Positions 23,800-31,640 of a DNA stretch of 55,805 nucleotides are shown piece by piece. Position numbers and translations under genes: made by a program. The notes under the pieces were generated by a model. It was not told the origin of the DNA and did no database searches. It saw only the letters and a list, made by a program, of their open reading frames with translations. The first letter of the stretch is position 1. Every line of letters starts with the position of its first letter. The stretch comes from a virus: IMG/VR virus record IMGVR_UViG_3300010392_003744, positions 1 to 55,805 of that record. The stretch is one strand, 5' to 3'.

Positions 23800-25173
23800 G
23801 TGTTGACTTTGATTACACCGACGGGAGATCGACCGGAAGCGTTTGCGCTTTGCGAGTATCTGATGTCTCGGCAGACCTGCAAGGAAGATCGCCAGTGGAT
23901 TGTGGTGGATGATGGGAAAACCCCCACAGTACCCGTCTTAGGTCAAGATTACATTCGACGCACTCCGCATCGGAGTGATCCTTCGCACACCTTAGCCACC
24001 AATCTGGCGGTTGCTTTACCAAGAATCAAAGGAGACCGGATCGTCATTATCGAGGATGACGATTACTACTGCCGAACATACCTCGAAACTATGCTCCAGA
24101 ATCTCCAGAAAGCTGATTTGTGCGGAGAACGAGGAGCCAAATACTACCACATTCAGAGCCGGAGGTGGTACTTTTGGTCGGACCACCAGCACGCCAGTCT
24201 ATGTCGAACTGGATTTACCCGAAAAGCTCTCAAGGCTTTTGAAGGCACTTTGAGTAGTCTTCCTCGAGGCGACTGGAAAGTTGACATGGCTTTTTGGAAG
24301 CGATTTCGTGGAGCACGGAATCTCCGGGACTCAACTACCAGAGGCAGAGCTTCTTGTGTAGGTGTGAAGGAACTTCCTGGTCGAGCCGGAATCACACATA
24401 AGCCGAATCGTCGTTCTCGGGATGATTCTAATCTATCAAAATTCAAAGAATGGCTCGGAGAAGATTGGTCTTTGTATCATCGGTTTGTCGATGATTCGCC
24501 TGTCAGCAACATCGTAATCTATACCTGCTCTTTTGGTGGCTATGATAAAATCAACACAGCGGTGCCAGGAGTGAGGTGCGTGGTGGTCACCGACAATCCT
24601 AATCTGAAAGTCCCTAGAGGCTGGGAACTTCGAGTAGTCCCTGTATCAGAGCAGGCGTCCACACCGAAACAAGCGAGTCGGTACTGGAAAATGATGTCCC
24701 ATGAATTGTTTCCCAATCGCCCTACTCTGTACGTTGACGGAAATGTTCGTCTGAAAAAGAATCCAGTCGATCTCCTTCGGCAGATATTGTATCAATCGCA
24801 AGGCTCACCTGAAATCATACTACTGAAGCACAATCGAAGCAGGACTGTGAGAGATGAGCTAGAAACTGTGGTTCGTATCGGTTTCGCTGATTCGTCTGTA
24901 GGAAATCTTTCAGTAGTCCAAGAGAGCTTGGACAATCCTGTTGCGTGGGGAGGATTCATTTATCGGAGACCTTCGAGTGGGACAGAGGCATTCAATCGTA
25001 TCTGGTGGGATTTATTTTCGAAAGGAGTGCAGAGAGATCAGCTAGTTCTGGTAACTGCACTTGATAGATCTGGAGTAGTCTACACAATATCAGGACAGCC
25101 AATTCCATTCTATGGAGAAACGTCGCCGTGGATGGATGTGGTTTCCCATCGGCTTCAGAGGTCAAAGGTGTAG
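23800..25173 (+). CDS. Two-domain glycosyltransferase (GT2-like + DUF616-like)
   Basis: 457 residues, GTG start with GAGGTG 5 bases upstream. Domain 1 (about 1-215): LTLITPTGDRPEAF, then VIIEDDDYY, the DxD-type motif of GT-A glycosyltransferases. Domain 2 (about 230-450): NIVIYTCSFGGYDKINTAV, TDNPNLKVPRGWELRVVP, QASRYWKMMSHELFPN and LYVDGNVRLKKN match the DUF616/TOD1-like family, itself glycosyltransferase-related. The fusion suggests two successive transfers on one glycan. Confidence 0.75.
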   Translation: MLTLITPTGDRPEAFALCEYLMSRQTCKEDRQWIVVDDGKTPTVPVLGQDYIRRTPHRSDPSHTLATNLAVALPRIKGDRIVIIEDDDYYCRTYLETMLQNLQKADLCGERGAKYYHIQSRRWYFWSDHQHASLCRTGFTRKALKAFEGTLSSLPRGDWKVDMAFWKRFRGARNLRDSTTRGRASCVGVKELPGRAGITHKPNRRSRDDSNLSKFKEWLGEDWSLYHRFVDDSPVSNIVIYTCSFGGYDKINTAVPGVRCVVVTDNPNLKVPRGWELRVVPVSEQASTPKQASRYWKMMSHELFPNRPTLYVDGNVRLKKNPVDLLRQILYQSQGSPEIILLKHNRSRTVRDELETVVRIGFADSSVGNLSVVQESLDNPVAWGGFIYRRPSSGTEAFNRIWWDLFSKGVQRDQLVLVTALDRSGVVYTISGQPIPFYGETSPWMDVVSHRLQRSKV

Positions 25174-25176
25174 ATT

Positions 25177-26073
25177 GTGTCCGAGGATCCGCTAATCATC
25201 GTAGACCGCCAGAAGAACCCGACACACGCTCTGCGTAATCTCTTATCAGGCGGATGTGCGTTTTTGGTTTGCGGAGGCCCGTCTAGTAATCAGCTACCCC
25301 TCGAGAAGTTGAATTCTCGAGGGGTATTTTCAATGGCAGTGAACAACATGGCTGGGCATCGTTCACATCGACCATCTGCGTTTGTGTGCGCAGACCCTCC
25401 TCGCAAGTTTCATTCTGGGATTTGGCTGGATCCTGGTATTTTGAAATTTCTTCCGATCGTGAAGATGACGAAATCTCGAGGTAGGTTGAGACAGAAAAAA
25501 GATGGATCTTTTTCTGATTTAACGGATGAAGCTGCGGCACTCCAATTCATCACAGACATGCCTAACGTCTGGGGCTTTGAGCGTAGAAACTGGATGCGTC
25601 CAGACGACACGTTTTTTTCAGATGAAGGAGCTGCGTGGGGCAATCTTAATGCAGGCGTGATGAGAACAGGCGAACCAAAAACTGTGTGTACTATGCTCTT
25701 GGCACTTCGATTGCTCTACTATCTAGGCGCTCGGACTATTTTCTTGATTGGTGTAGATTTCCACATGGACTCGGCTTTGCCTGAGATTGGAAACTATGCG
25801 TTTGAGGAAAAAAGAGATGCAGCAGCGATTTCATCGAATAACTCGCAGTACCGAATTGTCAACTCTTGGTTGAGTTCCATGCAGGGCGACGGTGTGTTTT
25901 CTCGGGCCGGATTGAGAGTGTTCAATTGTTATGAATATTCTGGATTGAGAGCCTTTCCATTTATTCCGTTTCAAGATGCCTTGACGTACGCACTCAGAAT
26001 GATGCCGCCGCTGCCGTTTGATTTGACCGGGTGGTATAATTCTACAGACAAGAAAGACTCCAGCGATGACTGA
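25177..26073 (+). CDS. DUF115 / MptE-like protein, probable glycan enzyme
   Basis: 298 residues, GTG start 3 bases after the previous stop. The core AFLVCGGPSSNQLPLEKL, VNNM, FVCADPPRKF and TIFLIGVDFHM fits the Rossmann-like DUF115/MptE group, which includes flagellin glycosylation factors and sialyltransferase relatives. In phages these are usually found in sugar islands. A perfect 13-bp hairpin with a T-run lies inside the gene at 25295-25330. The exact substrate cannot be told. Confidence 0.6.
   Translation: MSEDPLIIVDRQKNPTHALRNLLSGGCAFLVCGGPSSNQLPLEKLNSRGVFSMAVNNMAGHRSHRPSAFVCADPPRKFHSGIWLDPGILKFLPIVKMTKSRGRLRQKKDGSFSDLTDEAAALQFITDMPNVWGFERRNWMRPDDTFFSDEGAAWGNLNAGVMRTGEPKTVCTMLLALRLLYYLGARTIFLIGVDFHMDSALPEIGNYAFEEKRDAAAISSNNSQYRIVNSWLSSMQGDGVFSRAGLRVFNCYEYSGLRAFPFIPFQDALTYALRMMPPLPFDLTGWYNSTDKKDSSDD
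25295..25330 (+). terminator. Terminator-like hairpin inside a coding region
   Basis: TACCCCTCGAGAA (25295-25307) pairs perfectly over 13 bp with TTCTCGAGGGGTA (25314-25326) around a 6-base loop, followed by TTTT. It meets the form of an intrinsic terminator but lies about 120 bases inside the DUF115-like gene, so it may act as an attenuator that limits expression of the downstream island when translation is poor. Confidence 0.6.
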
Positions 26074-26551
26074 CATTACTCGAGCCTACGACTGGGAAGA
26101 AAAAATCTGGGGAAGAACGTGCCGGCAGCCTGTTTCTGCTCTTAAGGATTCCGAAGAGAGAGCAGGAATCAAGTATTCCTTAGTCATTCAAGAAGGTGGA
26201 TGTTGCTCGTTCCATTATCATGCAAACCGAAGTAATCGATTCGAAGTCACTTCTGGTGTGCTTCGGGTTGTGTGGGCTATCGGTTGGGAATTGTTCCATC
26301 GAGACCTCCGAAAAGGCGACTCACTGCTAATTCGAGCAAACATCCCTCATCAATTTCAGTGCTTACGAGGAGAATCCTACGCAAAAGAAATCTATCTACC
26401 AGATGGAGGAGGCGTAGATGTGACTGATATTGTGAGGATGACTACAGGCGTGAAGCTGGATTCGAAATCAGAAAGATTTCGGACTCTCGTAGAGCGGCCT
26501 TGTGTTGTTTTGGCTGATGGTTCTTTCAGGACACCAATCAAAGATGATTGA
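26066..26551 (+). CDS. Cupin-fold protein
   Basis: 161 residues. Pattern SLVIQEGGCCSFHYHANRSNRFEVTSG with HxH and a following Glu, then a second half LRKGDSLLIRANIPHQFQC with the late His, fits a metal-binding single cupin domain, similar to sugar isomerases or epimerases. In the island it may modify an activated sugar. Overlaps neighbours at both ends by 8 bases, so it is in one operon with them. Confidence 0.7.
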   Translation: MTDITRAYDWEEKIWGRTCRQPVSALKDSEERAGIKYSLVIQEGGCCSFHYHANRSNRFEVTSGVLRVVWAIGWELFHRDLRKGDSLLIRANIPHQFQCLRGESYAKEIYLPDGGGVDVTDIVRMTTGVKLDSKSERFRTLVERPCVVLADGSFRTPIKDD

Positions 26552-27338
26552 GTACACAACTGTTCTTGGTGTCGATAGAAAGCATCTATGCCAACTCAAG
26601 CTGGCTTGGCCTAATTGGTGTGAGCAAAAACCGTCGATTTTGAAAAATCGATTGGTGATTTTCTACGACGCTGGAGAACCTGTTGATTTGGCTCTTCGTC
26701 GAGATATCCTGAAGATCGTCGAAGAACACCCTTTCTTCACCTTGATACCGTGGGGCCATGGAACTCAGTACCAAGGGGAAGTCGGATCCCGATGGCATGA
26801 TCCTCAGCGGCACAAGATGCTCGCTGGATTTGTTCATGTGCCTGCGGCTTATGTATCGACTCCATATTGGTTGAAGCTCGATCTTGATACGATTGCAGAT
26901 GGGATGGATGACTGGGTTGATCCAAAATGGTTCGAGAACAGTCCTGCGATAATCGCCCATCCATGGGGATACACAAAGCCAGCGAACCAGATGCTTCTAC
27001 TTGATGAGTGGTCGGTCAGGCATCATCAAGTTCTGTCTGATGATTTTGTAGAGCCGAGACTCAACTTGGTTCCAAAATCAGAATCATCTGGAATGGTGAA
27101 GCACCGCCGTATCATTTCTTGGTGCGGCTTTTTCGATACAAATTTCACTCGGCGTGCTGCTTCTTCGGCTGACATTACCGAAGGGTATCGTCAAATCCCA
27201 GTACCTTCTCAGGACGGATATCTGTGGTACTATGCAACACGATGTGGACTGCCTGTTCTTCGAGTCAATATGAAGTCTCGTGGCTGGCACCATAAGTCGA
27301 ATCTGTCTGGAATGAAGCGGGCAATCGAAGAGATTTAA
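26544..27338 (+). CDS. Glycosyltransferase-like protein
   Basis: 264 residues from ATG 26544, overlapping the cupin gene. The YWLKLDLDTIADGMDDWVD segment (near 110) has the DxD motif of GT-A enzymes, and WCGFFDTNF plus the C-terminal QDGYLWYYATRCG correspond to a typical acceptor side. Short phage glycosyltransferases of this kind are common in sugar islands. Donor and acceptor unknown. Confidence 0.6.
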   Translation: MIEYTTVLGVDRKHLCQLKLAWPNWCEQKPSILKNRLVIFYDAGEPVDLALRRDILKIVEEHPFFTLIPWGHGTQYQGEVGSRWHDPQRHKMLAGFVHVPAAYVSTPYWLKLDLDTIADGMDDWVDPKWFENSPAIIAHPWGYTKPANQMLLLDEWSVRHHQVLSDDFVEPRLNLVPKSESSGMVKHRRIISWCGFFDTNFTRRAASSADITEGYRQIPVPSQDGYLWYYATRCGLPVLRVNMKSRGWHHKSNLSGMKRAIEEI

Positions 27339-27360
27339 GTTATTAGCAGTAGTGGACGCA

Positions 27361-28029
27361 ATGGGTAAAAATCGATCTGGAAATGCTGTTATTCAGTTCT
27401 GCGAAAAGATTGAATGGCAACCGAAAACAGTAATCATCGCAGGTGTCGGTGTCCGCGGAACAGAAGTAGAGCTGATGCGGCAGGCATGGGATGATTGTGA
27501 GATTTACGGTTTTGAGCCGAATCCTCTAACGTACCAATCATGGGTGAGACGGGAATCAACTTTTCCTGGGATGTTGATAAACTCAGCTCTTGGAGCCTTC
27601 GAGGGTTTAGCGACTCTGCGGTTTCGGCCTCAGCACAAAGACGGTGGTAGCTTGGCTGGTCTTGCAGAAGGGCCGTCGGCTTCAGCTACAGTCGACGTAG
27701 CCACTCTGAATTCTTTCTTTCGAAGATTCGAAAAAGCACAGGGCTTAGAAGAATGTCTTCTTTGGCTTGATTGCGAGGGGTCTGAGCATAGAATTCTACA
27801 AGGACTCATCGGGGAAGGATTTGAGAAAAAGATACCGGTTATCAATGTTGAGATGACTGGGATCCCACCAGCAGACGGCTGGGCCGAACCAGTCCAGATC
27901 CATACCTGGATGCGGGATTTTGGGTACCACAGGCGGTGGGTACACACCACCAGAATTAACCGTGCTCAATACGATGCGATCTATGTGAGGAATGATAGGA
28001 ACTTCAATCCAAGGATTCGAATGTGGTGA
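27361..28029 (+). CDS. FkbM-type methyltransferase
   Basis: 222 residues; ATG 27361 preferred over GTG 27352, though neither has a clear ribosome site. VIIAGVGVRGTEVELM is motif I, YGFEPNPLTYQSW holds the acidic residue for SAM, and LLWLDCEGSEHRILQGL is the FkbM hallmark (DVEGAExxVLxG). Family members O-methylate sugars or polyketides. It lies among glycosyltransferase genes, suggesting methyl capping of a glycan. Confidence 0.75.
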   Translation: MGKNRSGNAVIQFCEKIEWQPKTVIIAGVGVRGTEVELMRQAWDDCEIYGFEPNPLTYQSWVRRESTFPGMLINSALGAFEGLATLRFRPQHKDGGSLAGLAEGPSASATVDVATLNSFFRRFEKAQGLEECLLWLDCEGSEHRILQGLIGEGFEKKIPVINVEMTGIPPADGWAEPVQIHTWMRDFGYHRRWVHTTRINRAQYDAIYVRNDRNFNPRIRMW

Positions 28030-28928
28030 TGGTAGAAGACAAACCGACAGTCTCGGTCAATTATCTCATGAGCGGGCCTGCTCATCTGCCGTATTTGGTT
28101 GTGAGTTTGTTCACTCTTCGGAGATGGTGGGATGGTCCGATTCGGCTTCATGCTTGGGATGAGTCTATCGACATCGTTGATAAGATTGCCGAAGACAAAC
28201 GATTGAGCATAACCAAAGTACATCGTCGAGAACCTGAGCTACGACGAAAAGATGGAATGGGCGGCAACTCGCAGTTCGCTGATAAAATCCGAATGATGCA
28301 GGGAGTTCCAGATACTGCTGCGATCTACCTTGATGCAGACACCATGGTCACAGGTAGCTTGTCTGATTTGGTTATTCCGTTAATCGAAGATGGTATCGAA
28401 GAATTCGCAGGGACACAGTTCAACAATTGGCGCACCAATTCAGGAGTCGTGAAAAAGCGTATCCAGAGACTTGAAGGTCGGCAATCGGTTAACCAAAAAG
28501 CAGTAGAATTGCTGCTGAATAACCCAATGCCTTCTGTCAATGGTGGTGTGTTTTCGTGTTATCCTCGGACCGAGCTTCTTGCTAAGTGGTATGAGTGGAC
28601 GTGTGATTGCCGGGATCTCTTTATTGCCGACGAGACGGTACTCCACGCTGTCATGGCTGAGAGTTTCCAGACAAAATTCGGCATCGTAGCAGAAGGCACA
28701 CACAACTCATCCCCGAGACACTCTCAGCTTCATCCGAATCAAGTCCATGTCTGGCATTTCCACGGCGATTCGAATGTTCGGCCGAACAAGAGTCCAAGAG
28801 GAGTAGATCTGTGGTGGCCGGTTTATCAGCAATGCCTGAAATGGAACATCGGCTACATCAATAACTGGAAAGATTCTTGCCGAAACAAGTGGATTCCAAA
28901 ATTAGAAGAGGCGATGACCAATGGGTGA
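28023..28928 (+). CDS. Glycosyltransferase (GT8-like)
   Basis: 301 residues. GTG 28023 is 7 bases after AAGGA; ATG 28029 is the alternative. FADKIRMMQ then AAIYLDADTMVTGSLSDL is the DxD region of GT8-like enzymes, and PSVNGGVFSCYPRTEL plus VWHFHGDSN match the later conserved blocks. The retaining GT8 family transfers galactose or glucose in LPS cores. Overlaps the FkbM gene and the next methyltransferase, so co-expressed. Confidence 0.75.
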   Translation: MVMVEDKPTVSVNYLMSGPAHLPYLVVSLFTLRRWWDGPIRLHAWDESIDIVDKIAEDKRLSITKVHRREPELRRKDGMGGNSQFADKIRMMQGVPDTAAIYLDADTMVTGSLSDLVIPLIEDGIEEFAGTQFNNWRTNSGVVKKRIQRLEGRQSVNQKAVELLLNNPMPSVNGGVFSCYPRTELLAKWYEWTCDCRDLFIADETVLHAVMAESFQTKFGIVAEGTHNSSPRHSQLHPNQVHVWHFHGDSNVRPNKSPRGVDLWWPVYQQCLKWNIGYINNWKDSCRNKWIPKLEEAMTNG

Positions 28929-29625
28929 GCGTGCCACAAAGAATCCTGCATTTGATGCACTTCCGCACGAAAAGAACATTCCTGTCAATAAGACAGGTTG
29001 CAAGTTTACTCGGAGATGGTTCGAGCACCGCAACCAGAAGACTTGGTCGACTTTCTTGCTGGACAAGTTCAGCAGCAAAGAACCAGTCAACATGATTCAG
29101 ATTGGGGTGTTCGAAGGCATGGATCTGCTGTGGTGTCTTCAGAATTTCTTAGGGCATGCCAGAAGTCGTGTGCTGGCTGTTGATCCGTGGGCGGCTACAA
29201 GAAAACTTGACGATGAAAAGATGGCTGCTGTCGAAGAAAGGGCTCGAGCCAATCTGGCTTCCTACGGAAAGAAAGTTGAGCTCGTTAAAGGTTACAGTGC
29301 TGAAGTTTTGAAGCAGTCTCTCGAGCAGACGGAAAGAGTCAAAGGGAAGTTGATTGAACCTGGGCAGTGGGATTTGGTTATTGTTGATGGTGATCACACA
29401 GACTTAGCTGTCTTGGCTGATGCACGACTAGCTCTACAGTTGGTGCGGTCAGGCGGTTGGATTGTCTTTGACGATGTCCGAAATGCACACCCAAAGAAAA
29501 ATCACGTCTACGACGGACTTGAGATTTTCTTGTCACAAAGAGGACATGAAGTCAAAGAAGTTTGGCGGCATCGATACTGCAACTGCTACGAAAAACTTAC
29601 CACCGAGGAGATCGAGTCAGAATGA
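28921..29625 (+). CDS. SAM methyltransferase (Methyltransf_24-like)
   Basis: 234 residues. MIQIGVFEGMDLLWCL is motif I, VLAVDPWAATRK carries the acidic SAM residue, and DLVIVDGDHTDLAVLADA followed by LVRSGGWIVFDDV is the family's characteristic second half with the HxH-like metal site. Members methylate macrolides, rhamnose and other sugars. GAGG 9 bases upstream of the ATG. Confidence 0.75.
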   Translation: MGERATKNPAFDALPHEKNIPVNKTGCKFTRRWFEHRNQKTWSTFLLDKFSSKEPVNMIQIGVFEGMDLLWCLQNFLGHARSRVLAVDPWAATRKLDDEKMAAVEERARANLASYGKKVELVKGYSAEVLKQSLEQTERVKGKLIEPGQWDLVIVDGDHTDLAVLADARLALQLVRSGGWIVFDDVRNAHPKKNHVYDGLEIFLSQRGHEVKEVWRHRYCNCYEKLTTEEIESE

Positions 29626-30176
29626 TCAATTACGAAAAATTCCAGTTCGCATCTCCTCCTCGAACCGGAACATCTTGGTTCATCAATCTTTGTGCCCAGG
29701 CTCAGATTGGAGCCGGTAATCCCGCCAAACATCTACCTCCACCGCCGACTTGGAAGAACGGCTGGGTGCTGTCTATCGTGCGGCATCCAGTTGATTGGGC
29801 GGTATCTATGTATTTTGCACTTCGTGGGGGAATGATTGCAGTTCCGGAAGTCGATGCTGTCAGTGCTGTGGCTCGGGAGTCCAGTGACATTCAGATTTTC
29901 TTGGAGAAGCTCTCAAAATCACCAGGCATTATTGAGACGGCTTTTGCTGCGTACCGAGCTGATTCAGTGATTCGGCTCGAAGATGTGCCTTGGGCGGCGA
30001 TCGAGTTTTTGGTGTCGATGGGGTATTCAGAAAAAACCCTCAAAGCAATACCAAATCTCAATGAACCGAAAAATCGACTCAATCCAAAGGTACGTGCAGA
30101 CGTACCAAAAGAACTCCGGAAGGCTGTAATTCAATCAGAATTAGCCTTTTGTGAAAGGTACGAGTATTTCTACTAG
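29622..30176 (+). CDS. Sulfotransferase-like protein, second copy
   Basis: 184 residues from ATG 29622, overlapping the previous stop (ATGA). FASPPRTGTSWFINLC is a phosphosulfate-binding loop of the RSGTSW type, distinct from the KTGG type at 22603, and VLSIVRHPVDWAVSMY matches the RDPxxxxxS helix that binds 3'-phosphoadenosine. So the island has both main classes of sulfotransferase loop. Likely substrate is a glycan. Confidence 0.7.
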   Translation: MINYEKFQFASPPRTGTSWFINLCAQAQIGAGNPAKHLPPPPTWKNGWVLSIVRHPVDWAVSMYFALRGGMIAVPEVDAVSAVARESSDIQIFLEKLSKSPGIIETAFAAYRADSVIRLEDVPWAAIEFLVSMGYSEKTLKAIPNLNEPKNRLNPKVRADVPKELRKAVIQSELAFCERYEYFY

Positions 30177-30185
30177 AGGCCGAAA

Positions 30186-30923
30186 ATGCCAGCAGCCAGA
30201 CGCATCTACATTCCAGCAAGGATGGACTCTAAACGATTTCCCGGTAAGCCGTTGGTCGATATTGCTGGCAAGCCTCTTCTTCGAAGGACCTACGACACGG
30301 CTCTGCTCTGTGGAGCAGACTCCATTCATGTGGTAACTCCTGATAAGGAGATCGAAGAGTACTGCCGAAGAAATGGCATACCAGTATTCTTTGATGATAC
30401 TCAGCAGCACGCAAATGGCACGTCTCGAGTGATGGCAGCCGCTGCTAAGTTACATGCCGGTCCATCCGGAGTAGCTCCTGACGTTGTCATCAATTGGCAA
30501 GTCGATGAACCGTTGATCAATGCGTTTGATGTGCAAAGAATGATGGAGTCGAATTCTCATGTGATTTCGACTTTGGTGGCAGATAGACCATCTATATTCA
30601 ATCCTGCATCATTGGTCACGGTTAGGGTTTCTAGAGGCTATTGCCGATGGTTTTCTAGGGTACCACCAGCTAATGATGCTCCGCAGCCTCTTGCTCACAT
30701 CGGAATATATCGATTTTCTCGATGCATACCTAATCTCGGGGAAATAGACGACTGCCCTTGGGCCCAGCATGAGGACCTTGAGCAGCTTGCCTGGATTGAA
30801 AAAGGCTGGACGATTGAAGCTATTCAGTCCAAAGACGAATTTCCACCGCCATCAGTAAACACGCCAGAAGATGCTTCTGTGGTTTCTAGAATCTACGAAG
30901 AAGAAAATGATACTTGGCGTTGA
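30186..30923 (+). CDS. CMP-KDO synthetase-like cytidylyltransferase
   Basis: 245 residues, the standard length for KdsB. IYIPARMDSKRFPGKPLVDI matches the nucleotide-binding loop (IPARxxSxRxPGKPL), VINWQVDEPLI the NxQGDEPxI motif (Gly replaced by Val), AHIGIYRFSR the sugar-contacting HxGxYxY region, and EDLEQLAWIEKGW the C-terminal LEQLRxLExG. It would activate KDO or a related 2-keto sugar with CTP for transfer. No KDO synthesis genes or KDO transferase are recognisable nearby, so the sugar probably comes from the host. GAGG precedes the ATG. Confidence 0.8.
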   Translation: MPAARRIYIPARMDSKRFPGKPLVDIAGKPLLRRTYDTALLCGADSIHVVTPDKEIEEYCRRNGIPVFFDDTQQHANGTSRVMAAAAKLHAGPSGVAPDVVINWQVDEPLINAFDVQRMMESNSHVISTLVADRPSIFNPASLVTVRVSRGYCRWFSRVPPANDAPQPLAHIGIYRFSRCIPNLGEIDDCPWAQHEDLEQLAWIEKGWTIEAIQSKDEFPPPSVNTPEDASVVSRIYEEENDTWR

Positions 30924-30938
30924 GTCGAAAGACCGGTA

Positions 30939-31514
30939 ATGGCTGTACCGCAGACCCTTGAAAAGTTGATTCGTAATCTGATAGGTGAACCAAGTACAGG
31001 CGCTGAGATTGGTGTCTGGAAAGGAGAGACTTCTGCCTATCTCCTTGAATCTTTTTCTGAGCTACAGATGGCTTTGATTGATCCATGGAAGGAATGGGAC
31101 GAATCGTCATCGTATGCCAAGAGGCACCAACGAACTGGTAGATTAGTGGATTCGGAGTGGTCCAGTGTATACGACGAGTGTCTAAGTAGACTTGGGACCT
31201 ATCTGCCTCGTCTGCGAGTCTATCAGATGGAATCAGAACAGGCAGCGAAGCTGCAATGGCGGCCGTTCGACTTTGTCTTCATCGATGCAAACCACACCTA
31301 TGAATCTGTCAAGCAGGACATCAGTTTATGGATGCCGCTGACGACAAAATTGATCTGCGGACATGACTACGGTGGAACCTATCGTGGGGTGAAGAAGGCA
31401 GTTCTTGAGTTCTTTGATGAAAAAGACGTCATCGCCCCAGGGGATAGAATTTGGGCCGTTTTACTCCAATCTGAGCCTGGTTTGTTTCGGTCTTCTTCTG
31501 AGATTTCTGATTAG
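30939..31514 (+). CDS. SAM methyltransferase
   Basis: 191 residues. GAEIGVWKGETSAYLLE is motif I; MALIDPWKEWD carries the acidic SAM residue; FDFVFIDANHTYESVKQDI and LICGHDYGGTYRGVKKAV match the Methyltransf_24-like family second half, with Asp and His that could bind metal. The third such enzyme here, probably sugar-directed. Its 3' end forms the left arm of a nested hairpin. Confidence 0.75.
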   Translation: MAVPQTLEKLIRNLIGEPSTGAEIGVWKGETSAYLLESFSELQMALIDPWKEWDESSSYAKRHQRTGRLVDSEWSSVYDECLSRLGTYLPRLRVYQMESEQAAKLQWRPFDFVFIDANHTYESVKQDISLWMPLTTKLICGHDYGGTYRGVKKAVLEFFDEKDVIAPGDRIWAVLLQSEPGLFRSSSEISD

Positions 31515-31561
31515 CAGAATTTGTCACTCAGTAATTCTGCGTCACCACAAATCAGAAATCT
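31501..31561 (+). other. Nested inverted repeats spanning a stop codon
   Basis: Outer arms AGATTTCTGATT (31501-31512) and AATCAGAAATCT (31550-31561) are perfectly complementary over 12 bp; inside, GCAGAATT (31514-31521) pairs with AATTCTGC (31533-31540) over 8 bp with an 11-base loop. The stop codon of the methyltransferase (31512-31514) sits at the junction. A separate terminator follows five bases later. In RNA this would be one long, interrupted hairpin: a possible processing or stabilising element. Confidence 0.7.
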
Positions 31562-31565
31562 AATT

Positions 31566-31608
31566 AGATGGCAGTGTGCTGTCCTGCGGTACTCTGCCAT
31601 CTTTTTCT
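31566..31608 (+). terminator. Intrinsic terminator
   Basis: AGATGGCAG (31566-31574) pairs with CTGCCATCT (31594-31602), 19-base loop, then TTTTCTTT. It closes the main part of the sugar island. Confidence 0.8.
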
Positions 31609-31640
31609 TTGGTGTACACAGCAACGGAGGAGCAGTTTAG

